Below are positions 43,803-54,168 of a stretch of DNA of 64,000 nt, in pieces. Position 1 is the stretch's first letter, and the number at the start of each line of letters is the position of its first letter. The stretch comes from Anolis sagrei (taxonomy: Eukaryota > Chordata > Lepidosauria > Squamata > Anolidae): positions 172,436,506 through 172,500,505 of the forward strand of contig NC_090023.1 of assembly GCF_037176765.1 (NCBI RefSeq), written 5' to 3'. The notes under the pieces are model-generated. The model made no database searches. It saw only the letters and a program-made list of their open reading frames with translations, and was not told where the DNA came from. The position numbers and the translations under genes were made by a program.

Positions 43803-44660
43803 AATACTAAACTTGTGCGCCACCTGCAACCCTACCTCGTGAAGTCGGACTTGACCACGGTGGTCCACGCCTTAGTTACCTCTAGATTGGACTACTGCAA
43901 TGCGCTCTACGTGGGGCTTCCCTTGAAGATGGCCCAGAAACTACAACCTGTCCAACGCTTGGCAGCCAGATTAATAATGGGGGCAAATTACAGGGAGCGG
44001 ACAACCCCCCTGTTTAAGAGGCTTCATTGGCTGCTGTTTATTTTCCAGTCCCAATTCAAGGTACAGGTCATCACCTATAAAGCTCTAAATGGTTTGGAAC
44101 ACGCCTATCTTCGTGACTCTCCCTCCATGAACCTGCCCAATCCCTTCGATCTTCGGGGGAGGCTCTGCTTTTGCCCCTTCTGTATTCTCAGGCCCGCCTG
44201 GTGGGAATAAGGGAGAGAACTTTCTCCTCAGTGGCCCCCCGACTTTGGAATACATTTGCCGGTGAGATTAGGCGAGCCCCCACTTTAGAAAGTTTTAAGA
44301 AGAATCGCAAAACCTGGCTGTTCTGTTGTGCTTTTGGTGATTAACCATACAACTATACACCTCTGAGGATGCTTGCCATAGATGCGGGCGAAACGTCAGG
44401 AGAAATGCCTCTAGAACATGGCCATATAGCCCGAAAAAACCCACAAGAACCAACCTGATATTGTTACTCCTCAACGTTTGTCCTTAGAGTACACCCCCTC
44501 CTCTCCTGTATGAAGACCGTTCTCAACCCCACTCTTGAAGAGTTTCTCCCCTCACAAATAAATCTGCTCCATCCCTATCTCACCCTGTGATTTTAGCTTT
44601 CGAGTTGCCTCTGGGCTGAGGGGCGGTATACAAGCATAGTTAGTAAATAAATAAAGGAAT
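43803..44660 (+). mobile_element. L2-clade LINE 3' end, with inserted Penelope-like arm
   Basis: Codes in broken frames for the L2 C-terminal region: '[19 protein letters not shown]', 'QRLAARLIMGANYRERTTPL', 'LNGLEHAYLRD'. The 3' UTR ends 'ggcggtatacaagcatagtt' and aaataaataaa. Its 5' end joins the U2 piece. A Penelope-like arm lies inside at about 44361-44451. Confidence 0.85.
44361..44451 (+). repeat. Penelope-like foldback arm
   Basis: 'ctctgaggatgcttgccata ... catatagcccgaaaaaac' matches one arm of the 10957 family. It is a single arm, inserted in the L2 3' UTR. Confidence 0.7.
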
Positions 44661-44699
44661 AAATTCTGTACATGCGGCCCACTCACTGTTACTGTGTTA

Positions 44700-45465
44700 T
44701 GAATGATTTTATTTTAATTTTATATTTTTGCTGTATTTTTATGCTTTATGTAATTTATCATGCCATTGTTTGTGTTTTGTTTTCATTTATTGTATTGTTT
44801 TGCTTGGCTTGGCCTCATGTAAGTCCCCATTGGGGAGATTTATTTATCGTGTCATCCGCAACCAGAACATTGTATTACATTTCTAACAGAACAAAACAAA
44901 CAGATAAAAAAACAACACAAATTTTGCAAATTTGGTAGCTGATTAAATGTCCTTTGACCAGTATCTGGCCACTTGGAGTGCCTCTGGTGTTGCCGCAAGA
45001 AGGTCCTCCATCGTGCATGTGGCAGGGCTCAGGTTGCATTGCAGCAGGTGGTCAGTGGTTTGCTCTTCTCCACACTCGCATGTCGTGGATTCAACTTTGT
45101 AGCCCCGTTTCTTAAGATTGGCTCTGCATCTCATGGTGCCAGAGCGCAGTCTGTTCAGTGCCTTCCAAGTTGCCCAGTCTTCTGTGTGCCCAGGGGGGAG
45201 TCTCTCATCTGGTATCACCCACGGATTGAGGTGCTGGGTTTGAGCCTGCCACTTTTGAACTCTCGCTTGCTGAGGTGTTCCAGCGAGTGTCTCTGTAGAT
45301 CTAATAAAACTATTTCTAGATTTAAGTCATTGACGTGCTGGCTGATAGCCAAACAAGGGATGAGCTGGAGATGTCTCTGCCTTGGTCCTTTCACTATTGG
45401 CTGCTACTTCCCGGCGGATGTCAGGTTATATTGGAGAGATGGTGGCAGGGTATAAATAAAGATGA
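44700..45465 (+). repeat. L2 3' tail interrupted by another LINE
   Basis: Left piece about 44700-44838 ends 'gtaagtccccattggggaga'; right piece 45430-45465 resumes 'ggagagatggtggcaggg' and 'tataaataaa'. Together they give one L2-type tail. A GATG/ATT microsatellite follows to about 45512. Confidence 0.75.
44839..45429 (-). mobile_element. LINE 3' end (ACACGATA tail), nested in an L2 tail
   Basis: Minus strand: C-terminal codons 'RLPPGHTEDWATWKALNRL', 'RSGTMRCRANLKKRGYK', 'CECGEEQTTDHLLQC', then the 3' UTR ending 'ggatgacacgataaataaa'. Flanking ATTGGGGAGA (44829-44838) and ATTGGAGAGA (45430-45439) are its duplication with one change. About 80% similar by eye to 52878-53635. Clade not resolved (Jockey/Vingi/RTE-X range). 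Confidence 0.75.
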
Positions 45466-45512
45466 TGATGATGATGATAATGATGATGATGATGATTATT
45501 ATTATTATTATA

Positions 45513-45993
45513 TCTCCCAACATTCCACTATTTAGTTTTCCTGGATAACTTCCAATATTATTAAAAAAGGGGGGTCTTTCATTTCCTCCATGCCTTACAT
45601 AATTTAACCCATCACCGTCATGACCCCCACAACACTTTTCTGAGATAAGAAAGATCAGCAAAACCTCATTGTGGCTGCCTTTATCTGTACCTTCTCCAAT
45701 TCTATAATATCTTTTTAAAGATGCAATGATTACACCTGGCTCCCAAAATATACATTAAAACAGTACTAAAGCAGGCAATGGGCTTCACAGTTATCAGTTA
45801 TAGTGACCTCTCTATACCAAGATAGAAAAGACTATTTCTGAAGACCAAGGGATAGTGACTTTAGGGATCTGTTTATTGTTTTGGGTAAAACATAACCATT
45901 CCTAATTTGGAAGGTACAGAGCAGAAACATTTCAAGGTGACAAGCTGATCTTCAGCTTAGCAAATCTGGAAATTGAAAATGGTGGTAGTGAAC
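45513..45993. other. intergenic, (ATT)n then unassigned
   Basis: ATT repeat to about 45511, then sequence with no recognised gene or repeat. Confidence 0.5.
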
Positions 45994-45995
45994 TA

Positions 45996-46612
45996 CCGTA
46001 TATACTAGAGTATAAGCCAACCTGAATATAAGCCGAATTTTTTTACCACAAAAATCTGGGGAAAAATATGGACTTGAGTATAAGCCCAGGGTGAGAAATG
46101 CAGCAGCTACTGGTCAATTTCAAAATAAAAAAGAGAGCAATAAAATTGTATTATTGTTTTTGAATACTTTTCATTGAATATTTTTGTGAATGCAATAAAA
46201 GAAAAAAAATATATTGAGGCATCAGTAGGTTAAATGCTTTTGAATATTTACATAAAACTAATTTGAGATAAGACTATCCAACTCTGATGAAACCATTATT
46301 CTCACCTTTTTCAGTGTAAATGTGCTTACATAGCCTTCCAATAATAATAGAGTAAAATAATAAATGTAATAATAATAAGAGTAAAATAATAAATGTAATA
46401 AAACAATAGTAAATACAGTAAAATAATAATAGAGGATAATAATGTAATAATAATAATAATAATAATAATTAGAATAACATAATAAATGTAATAAAATAAT
46501 ACCAATAACAGAGTAAAATAATAAATAACCTTGATTCAAGTATAAGCCAAGGGGAGCTTTTACAGCCTAAAAAAGTGGTGGAAAAACTAGGCTAATACCC
46601 AAGTATATACAG
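45996..46612. mobile_element. MITE with AT-rich core, TA target
   Basis: Ends ccgtatatactagagtataa and (inverted) agtatatacag, with 'tataagcc' motifs near each end. TA flanks both sides (45994-45995, 46613-46614). The core is an AATAAT-rich tract (about 46338-46520). Non-coding. Superfamily not certain; a TA duplication suggests Tc1/mariner or similar. Confidence 0.65.
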
Positions 46613-46614
46613 TA

Positions 46615-47006
46615 GTTTTAAAGAAAGTACATTGAAGCCAAGGCTTTAAGTTTAGCATAAATATACATACACTTTGTATTGGGATACATTAAATATACAT
46701 AATTACACTGGTTTGCACAGCTTGTGTAACCTGTTATGCAATATGCACCTAACAAGCTTGCCAAGGCTTAGCTTCCCCAGCTTGGCAGAGGAAAGTAATA
46801 GAGTGGGCTATATGTATGGTAACATCGCACCTCAGTAGGATGCCAGGCCAAATTGTGAGATAAACATTTTCAACATTCATGGATTATACTGTAGTACAGA
46901 AGGAGTTAGAATTCTGATGCCCTTCAGATGTCGCTGGAGCTCCCCATGTGCCTTACCACTGTATAAAGATGCTTCTAAGGGTTGATGGGATTTGCTATTC
47001 CAAAAC
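46615..47006. other. intergenic, no gene recognised
   Basis: Unassigned. Confidence 0.5.
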
Positions 47007-47014
47007 CTGTGTAG

Positions 47015-47611
47015 TAGGCATGGTTAGGTTTGGTCGGAATCTTTGTAATTCGGAATACATTTCGAAAGATTTGCTTTTTGAAGCGATTTTGAAGTTTTAA
47101 AGGAAACAGGAAGTCCCTTTGCCCTTCCGAAGCTTTTTCCGCCATTTCTGTTACGAAGCAGTAAGTGAGTCAGAAATTATTCAGCTTTTCCCCGCTTCTG
47201 GTTTCAAGCCTGGGAAGCATTTTAAAGCAAACTGGATGGATTTCCTGCCTTCCCCTCACTTCTGGTCTCGAGCCTGGGAAGCGTTTTAAACCAGACTAAA
47301 TGGATTTCCTGCCTTTCCTCTCTCCTCGTTTCTGGTCTCGAGCCTGGGAAGCATTTTAAACCAGACTAAATGGATTTCCTGCCTTTCCTCTCCCTTTGCT
47401 TCTGGTCTCGAGCCTGGGAAGCGTTTTAAACCAGACTGGATGGATTTCCTGCCTTTCCTCTCCCCTCGTTTCTGGTCTTGAGCCTGGGAAGCTTTTTAAA
47501 CCAGACTGGATGTATTTCCTGCCTTTCTGTGAAAATCGGAACTGACTTCCAAATCGAACCACTACATCCGAAACGAATTTCGAACCATTTTTTTTAAATC
47601 AAACAAGCCTA
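47015..47611. mobile_element. hAT-like element with internal tandem repeat
   Basis: Ends taggcatggttagg and caaacaagccta, exact 8-bp duplication CTGTGTAG (47007-47014, 47612-47619). From about 47196 to 47535 it holds five copies of a ~70-bp unit (tctggtctcgagcctgggaa...). Unit copies differ by a few bases. No transposase. Confidence 0.75.
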
Positions 47612-47762
47612 CTGTGTAGAACTGCATGATTCTGGACTTAAAACCTTTTCACAGTGGACTTTCTTATAAAAGGAGCCTTGATTCTAAAGAGATAGCTGTT
47701 GAGGCCTATAGCATGGCCCCACTGCTAGGAATTTGGTGTGAAGAAGAGGTACCTACAAGCCC

Positions 47763-48477
47763 TTGGATGGCAGTACGTGTGAAAAAGATCTTGGAGTCCT
47801 CGTGGACAACAAGTTAAACATGAGCCAACAATGTGATGTGGCGGCAAAAAAAGCCAATGGGATTTTGGCCTGCATTACTAGGAGCATAGTGTCTAGATCT
47901 AGGGAAGTAATGCTACCCCTCTATTCTGCTCTGGTTGGACCACACCTGGAATATTGTGTCCAATTCTGGGCACCACAATTCAAGAGAGATATTGACAAGC
48001 TGGAATGTGTCCAGAGGAGGGCAACTAAAATGATCAAGGGTCTGGAGAACAAGCCCTATGAGGAGCGGCTTAAGGATCTGGGCATGTTTAGCCTGAAGAA
48101 GAGAAGGCTGAGAGGAGATATGATAGTGATGTATAAATATGTGAGAGGAAGCCACAGGGAGGAGGGAGCAAGCTTGTTTTCTGCTTCCCTGGAGGCTAGG
48201 ACGTGGAACAATGGCTTCAAACTACAAGAGAGGAGATTCCATCTGAACATGAGGAAGAACTTCCTGACTGTGAGAGCAGTTCAGCAGTGGAACTCTCTGC
48301 CCCGGAGTGTGGTGGAGGCTCCTTCTTTGGAAGCTTTTAAACAGGGGCTGGATGGCCATCTGTCTGGGGTGATTTGAATGCAATATTCCTGCTTCTTGGC
48401 AGGGGTTTGGACTGGATGGCCCATGAGGTTTCTTCCAACTCTTTGATTCTATGATTCTATGATTCTATGAAAGATGG
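47763..48477 (+). mobile_element. CR1-clade LINE, 3' end with 204-codon open frame
   Basis: An open frame at 47763-48377 gives the classic CR1 C-terminus: 'KDLGVLVDNKLNMSQQC', 'AAKKANGILACI', 'LYSALVGPHLEYCVQFW', 'QRRATKMIKGLE', 'LKKRRLRGDMIVMYKYV', 'RFHLNMRKNFLTVRAVQQWN', 'LPRSVVEAPSLEAFK'. It ends in the CR1 tail (ATTCTATG)n at about 48447-48470. 5' truncated after the RT palm. Together with the minus copy at 49491 it is among the least decayed repeats here. Confidence 0.92.
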
Positions 48478-48929
48478 ATCTCCCTATCCTTGCTGTTTAA
48501 CCACAACAGGAAACATAAAGAAAACCACATTCTTGGGAGCTGGCCTAGCTGGGAATCTGCAATGATGAAGAAACTGCTTACCTCTCATCTGGGAGTGCTT
48601 TTGCGCTTACAAATTATGCACATTGCATTAATTACATTCACCTGAGGCTGGGTGGGGTAAAAGTGGTACTTGTGAAACTTCTGGTGTGTAGGTGTGCTCT
48701 CCATCCTGCTGCTCGGCGTCCTGGGATTGCTCATTACAGACTGGAGGTGCCTTCTCTTCCAAGCACTCAGGGCTTCTGTGGTACCAAGAAGATGCAAGGC
48801 TTATGGAAAGGTGGTCTGCTGCTAATAACACTCTACTTGGCTTCCTATCAAGGTAAGGGCCTGGTAGCTTATTTCCCTGGTGAAGACAAACAACCTGCCT
48901 TTCTCAAAATGAAGGATAAGGGATTTTTC
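48478..48929. other. intergenic, no gene recognised
   Basis: The frame at 48663-48992 (109 codons) ends in L2-like sequence (Tyr-Lys-Ala-Leu-Tyr-Ile-Leu-Asn) and is not a gene. The rest is unassigned. Confidence 0.5.
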
Positions 48930-49145
48930 AGGTCCATGAAATGTGAAAAGATACTGATTATGATCTATAAAGCCCTATACATTTTGAATTGAGCCTGTCT
49001 TCAAGGACATGTCTCTTGGTGACATGAGGGAGAGCCTTCTCAGTGACTGCTCCGATCCTCTGGAACACTCTCATATTAGAGACTAAATTGGCAGGCAGAT
49101 AGCTTTTATTTAAACAGAAGCTCTGGAGCTTTTTATTGGGCATTT
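48930..49145 (+). repeat. degraded L2-type LINE fragment
   Basis: Broken frames resemble the L2 C-terminus (Tyr-Lys-Ala-Leu; 'gagggagagccttctcagtg'; 'ctggaacactct'; a poorly preserved Lys-Leu-Trp-Ser-Phe end). Confidence 0.5.
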
Positions 49146-49254
49146 TTTCTGATCTTTTGGTATGCTTGTAACTAGTTTTAAAATATATTATGATAGTATT
49201 GTAATTGTACGGAAAATGTTTTTAGTTTAGTGTTTTTGGAAACTGGCTTGGGCC

Positions 49255-49360
49255 AAGAGCCTTCCATACAGCTAAAATCCCACAATATCTGCTTTGAACT
49301 AGGATATATGGCAGCATTGACTCAGATAACCCAGTTCAAAGCAAATATTGTGGTATTTTC
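49255..49360. repeat. MITE remnant
   Basis: Shares 'atctgctttgaact' and 'ataacccagttcaaagca' foldback halves with the element at 6745-6892. Confidence 0.6.
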
Positions 49361-50095
49361 ATGGACCAGTCCACGCCAGAGCTCTCTGTCGGTCGTCACC
49401 ACTCCCAGCTCCTTCACGGTCAATCCAGTCACTCCAAGGATACCATCCATCCATCTTGCCCTTGGTCGCCCCCTCTTCCTTTTTCCTTCATAGAATCATA
49501 GAATCATAGAATCAAAGAGTTGGAAGAGACCTCATGGGTCATCCAGTCCAACCCCCTGCCAAGAAGCAGGAATATTGCATTGAAATCACCCCTGACAAAT
49601 GGCCATCCAGCCTCTGCTTAAAAGCTTCCAAAGAAGGAGCCTCCACCACACTCCGGGGCAGAGAGTTCCACTGCTGAACGGCTCTCACAGTCAGGAAGTT
49701 CTTCCTAATGTTCAGATGGAATCTCCTCTCTTGTAGTTTGAAGCCATTGTTCCGCGTCCTAGTCTCCAAGGAAGCAGAAAACAAGCTTGCTCCCTCCTCC
49801 CTGTGGCTTCCTCTCACATATTTATACATGGCTATCATATCTCCTCTCAGCCTTCTCTTCTTCAGGCTAAACATGCCCAGTTCCCTAAGCCGCTCCTCAT
49901 AGGGCTTGTTCTCCAGACCCTTGATCATTTTAGTCGCCCTCCTCTGGACACATTCCACATTCCTTCAATTTTCCCCAGCATCATACTCTTCTCTAAGCAT
50001 TCCTCTCTTCTCATGATGTGGCCAAAATACTTCATCTTGGCCTCTACTATTCTTCCCTCCAATGAGCAGTCAGGCTTTATTTCTTGAAGTATACA
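49361..50095 (-). repeat. BovB (RTE) LINE fragment, split by CR1
   Basis: Minus strand: the right piece (49960-50095) gives 'MKYFGHIMRREECLEKSMML' and Gly-Lys-Ile-Glu-Gly; the left piece (49361-49490) continues with a Lys/Arg/Gly-rich run, Arg-Trp-Met-Asp-Gly-Ile, and 'TTDRELWRGLVH'. Together these are the BovB RT C-terminus. Both ends are truncated. Confidence 0.8.
49491..49959 (-). mobile_element. CR1-clade LINE 3' end, nested in BovB
   Basis: Minus-strand copy with a 139-codon open frame (49539-49958): 'MECVQRRATKMIKGLENK' to 'EAFKQRLDGHLSGVI', and a (CATAGAAT)n tail at 49491-49513. Exact 8-bp duplication TTCCTTCA (49483-49490, 49960-49967). Highly similar to 47763-48477. Confidence 0.92.
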
Positions 50096-50189
50096 AGGGT
50101 AGGACATGAAATTATGTGGAGGCAGCATCAACCCCATCCCCTCACCCCTAAATGAAGCAGGTAGGCCTTCCTTTCCCTTTTCCCTCTCC

Positions 50190-50190
<1 letters not shown>

Positions 50191-50224
<34 letters not shown>

Positions 50225-50225
50225 A
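50191..50225. repeat. (CTTT)n microsatellite
   Basis: About nine tetranucleotide units. Confidence 0.95.
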
Positions 50226-50277
50226 ACTGCTGTGAAAAGAGGAGACTATGTGCTAGATCCAAAACTGAATGTATAAT

Positions 50278-51006
50278 GGGTTGTTGTAGGTTTTTTGGGG
50301 CTATATGGCCATGGTCTAGAGGCATTCTCTCCTGACGTTTTGCCTGCATTTATGGCAAGCATCCTCAGAGGTAGTGAGGTCTGTTGGAACTAGGAAAAAG
50401 GGTTTATATATCTGTGGAATGACCAGGGTGAGACAAAGGACTCTTGTCTGCTGGAGCCAGGTGTGAATGTTTCAACTCATCACAGTTGAACACAGAGAAC
50501 ACAGAAATGCTGGACCACTCTCACAACCACCATGTCAGACTACACAGAGAAGCCATTGAAATACACAAGCATGTGGACAATTTCAACAGAAAGGAGGAAA
50601 CCATGAAAATGAACAAAATCTGGCTACCAGTATTAAAAAAACTCTAAAATCACAACAGCAAAACAACAGAAACAACCAAAGACATCTAATCATCTCTCAA
50701 CAAAAGATTCCCCCAGGCACTAACAAGCCACACCAAAAACTGCCAGACCATCAAATGCTAATCAAGGTGATCAGTTGAAACATTCACACCTGGCTCTAGC
50801 AGACAAGAGTCCTTTGTCTCACCCTGGTCATTCCAGAAATATTACCCCCTTTTTCCTAGTTCCAACAGACCTCACTACCTCTGAGGATGCTTGCCATAAA
50901 TGCAGGCGAAACGTCAGGAGAGAATGCCTCTAGACCATGGCCATATAGCCCGAAAAAACCTACAACAACCCAGTGATTCCAGCTATGAAAGCCTTCGACA
51001 ATACAT
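50278..51006 (+). mobile_element. Penelope-like element, 3' part with long inverted arms
   Basis: Long inverted arms (50278-50485 and about 50775-50985) flank an interior whose plus-strand codons at about 50480-50640 read 'LDHSHNHHVRLHREAIEIHK' then His-Val-Asp-Asn-Phe-Asn-Arg-Lys, resembling the end of the GIY-YIG endonuclease of Penelope-like elements. The single-copy end 'cagctatgaaagccttcgac' follows. Exact 12-bp duplication TGAATGTATAAT (50266-50277, 51007-51018). No RT remains. Confidence 0.7.
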
Positions 51007-51018
51007 TGAATGTATAAT

Positions 51019-51515
51019 CTCTGGCTATTGTTTCCCCACTCCTTAGTAAAAACCTTCAATATTCTACTCACTGGAGAAGGCTGGTGTATATTGGCTGAAA
51101 TCTTCATTTGTAGCTGATTCTGATAGGTAATTTGTAACTTCATGATAATCATATTCATATTCTCTTCTTCAGATTCAGCTACATTTGATTCTTCTGTGCC
51201 AAATACACCTTGACCCTGGGAAATGAATTTGTTTGACCTGACAAATGTAAGGGGAGGGAATGGAAGTTTTATTACAGTAGTGTTGCCATTGTTATGAACT
51301 CTTGTTATGAGACAGGTAGGGAGCTCAGTCTGGGAAATTGCAGTCTCTTCGTTAGCATGGCCATTCTTGCCAGACCTGTTTCGGAGTCACAAGGCGTCTT
51401 CATTTCAAGGCAGGACTTGTACATCAGCTAGCTTAGGCGATAAGGCAGTGAGTACATGGCACATCACATGGTTTATCACCGGAGGAAAAATTGCTTGGTT
51501 CCAATACAATTAAGT
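51019..51515. other. intergenic, no gene recognised
   Basis: Unassigned. Confidence 0.5.
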
Positions 51516-51523
51516 GTTTGGAA

Positions 51524-51640
51524 CAGGCCTGCACAACCTGCGACGCTCCAGGTGTTTTGGACTCCAGCTCCCAGAATTCTTGGCCATTGGACAAACTGGT
51601 TAGGACTTCCGGAAATTGGACACCTGGTTGTGCAGGCTTG
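51524..51640. mobile_element. small hAT MITE
   Basis: Ends caggcctgcacaacc and ggttgtgcaggcttg, exact 8-bp duplication GTTTGGAA (51516-51523, 51641-51648). The interior 'ccagctcccagaattc' folds back. Confidence 0.88.
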
Positions 51641-51868
51641 GTTTGGAATGTGAGCACAAAATGAGCCCTTGTTTTCAGTTGTTGCATTAGGGCTATTAAC
51701 GGGCATGACTAACAAACCAGCTAATCTAAATTATCTATCTCTGTGAAACCTTTTTTGCACTAGAAAACCCAGAATCCAACAAGCAAGGCAGCTCTGGCTT
51801 TCTGGTGCAGGGATTACATAAACTGCAGAATCAAGAAGTAGCAATTCCAATCTTCAGATACTATGTAC

Positions 51869-52717
51869 TAGGCCTGGGTAACAACGCAAAAATTTGTTTC
51901 TAAAATCGATTTGTATTTGGGTTTTTGTTTTTGTTTCGATATTTAAAATAATTACAAAATTTTCCCTTAAAAAAGTTCGGTATTTACGAAATTTCGTTAA
52001 TATTTACAAAACATTTTGTAAAGATGGCGCCCTTTTTTCCCCAATATTTTTTCAATATTTTTTTAATTTAATTATTAATTTAGTAGAATAGGGAGGAGAA
52101 ATTATTATTAAGGAGGGAAGGCAGGCACTCACTCTGGCGGGCCCTCAAGCGCTGCCGCCGAGTCGGGCCCGGCTCCTCCGAAGCTAAGGTTTCAGTGTGG
52201 AATTGGGAGAAGGGGCTCCCCAAAGGCCATCTAGTCCCGCCCTCTGCTATGGTCTCAATGCGAAATTGGGAGAAGGGCTCCCCAAAGGCCATCTAGCCCA
52301 GCCCTCCGCTAAGGTTTCAGTGCGGAATTGGGAGAACGAAGCACACCCACCGCAAAGGTGAGGAAGGAGGGACGGGCCGCCTTCCCGCTGAGGGTCGCTC
52401 GCCCTCTCGCTCGCTTGCTCAGCCGGCGCCTTCCCCGCCCTCTCCTCCTCCTCCTCCTCCTCCTCCTCCTCCTCCTCCTCCTCCTCTTTCAGGCTCTGAC
52501 TGGCTAAGGAGAGGAGAGAGAGGAGAGCTCCCAGCAAGCATAGCCATCTTACGTATTTCCGAAATGGACGGAAATACAAAAATATTTGGTGCATGCCGTT
52601 TCGATATTTAAAAACACTTCCGGGTTTACAAATAAGTTTTGTAATCGTTTTGTAATTGCTAAAATTAACGAATATTTAACGAATTACAAAATTAACGAAC
52701 GAAACCGCCCAGGCCTA
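51869..52717. mobile_element. hAT-like element with GC-rich core
   Basis: Ends taggcctgggtaac and cgcccaggccta, exact 8-bp duplication CTATGTAC (51861-51868, 52718-52725). The termini are rich in 'tttcgatatttaaa' type motifs, and the GC-rich core contains three imperfect ~62-bp units ('gtttcagtgtggaattggga...') at 52190-52340 and a (CCT)n run at 52443-52488. No transposase. Ends resemble those of 47015-47611. Confidence 0.78.
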
Positions 52718-52733
52718 CTATGTACAGTAGTGT

Positions 52734-53722
52734 ATTGTCGAATGCTTTATGGCTGGAATCATTGGGTTGTTGTAGATTTTTCGGGCTATATGGCCATGTT
52801 CTAGAAGCATTCTCTCCTGACGTTTTGCCTGCATCTATGGCAAGCATCCTCAGAGGTTGTGAACAACCTCTGAGGATTTTATTTATTTGTCGTGTCAGGG
52901 CAACCAGTCAATTATATTAACAGAACAAAGCAAACAAACAGACAAAATACAAAATTTGTGAGTTTGGTAGTTGATTAAATGTCCTTTGACCAGTATCTGG
53001 CCACTTGGAGTGCTTCTGGTGTTGCTGCAAAAAGGTCCTCCATTGTGCATGTGGCAGGGCTCAGGTTAGATTGCAGCAGGTGGTCAGTGGTTTGCTCTTC
53101 TCCACACTCGCATGTCGTGGATTCCACTTTGTAGCCCCATTTCTTGAGGTTGGCTCTGCATCTCGTGGTGCCACAACGCAGTCTGTTCAGCGCCTTCCAA
53201 GTTGCCCAGTCTTCTGTGTGCCCAGGGGGGAGTCTCTCATTTGGTATCAGCCATTGGTTGAGGTTCTGGGTTTGAGCCTGCCACTTTTGGACTCTCGCTT
53301 GCTTAAGTGTTCCAGCGAGTGTCTCTGTAGATCTTAGAAAACTATTTCTAGATTTAAGTCGTTGACGTGCTGGCTGATACCCAAACAGGGGATGAGCTGG
53401 AGATGTCTCTGCCTTGTTCCTTTCACTATTGGCTGCTACTTTCCGGCGGATGTCAGGTGGTGCAATACCGGCTAAGCAGTGTAATTTCTCCAGTGGTGTA
53501 GGGCGCAGACACCCCGTGATAATACGGCATGTCTCATTAAGAGCCACATCCACTGTTTTAGTGTGGTGAGATGTGTTCCACACTGGACATGCGTACTCAG
53601 CAGCAGAGTAGCATAGTGCAAGGATCCTCTGAGGATGTTTGCCATAGATGCAGGCAAAACTTCAGGAGAGAATGCTTCTAGAACATGGCCATATAGCCCG
53701 AAAAACCTACAACAACCCTATC
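52734..53722 (-). mobile_element. Penelope-like foldback element interrupted by a LINE
   Basis: Foldback arms at 52761-52866 and 53647-53722, single-copy end at left (attgtcgaatgctttatggc). Exact 11-bp duplication TACAGTAGTGT (52723-52733, 53723-53733). The LINE at 52878-53635 sits between the arms. Confidence 0.75.
52878..53635 (-). mobile_element. LINE 3' end (ACACGACA tail), nested
   Basis: Minus strand with an intact 202-codon frame (52975-53583): 'TKTVDVALNETCRIITGCLR', 'PTPLEKLHCLAGIAPPDIRR', 'LPPGHTEDWATWKALNRLRC', 'CECGEEQTTDHLL'. The 3' UTR ends 'gccctgacacgacaaataaa'. Exact 11-bp duplication CCTCTGAGGAT (52867-52877, 53636-53646), made of host Penelope-like arm sequence. Confidence 0.85.
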
Positions 53723-53733
53723 TACAGTAGTGT

Positions 53734-54118
53734 TTTCTTGGTGACTTCTACTGCAGAGTGGACAGACTTTGAAAATCCAGAAAATAGGAGCCCTTGTCTG
53801 AGACTCTACAATTAACTGGGAGAAAGTATGACTTACATGTGGCTCCCAAACCTCATTCTTATGGTCCTTGAAGCCCTCTGGAAATCTCCGAATGTTCCCA
53901 TTTTTAAAAAGTCAATGCAATTTGGGGCAATTATTTGGTCTAAAACTAATGGAACGATTAGACGATGTGATTGGGCAATGTTTTCAGATAGGAGATGCTA
54001 ATCATATGTTTGTTATTGGCTTTGCTATGGTTTTATAATATTTTAATATTCTAGTTGTGTTTTATGGTCTTGGTACCAACTGTGAACCGTCCCGAGTCGC
54101 CTGCGGGCTGAGAGGGAC

Positions 54119-54168
<50 letters not shown>

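Noticed and set aside
52247-52594. 115-codon frame with a poly-Glu run
   Set aside because: The run is a (CCT)n microsatellite read in one frame inside a hAT-like element.
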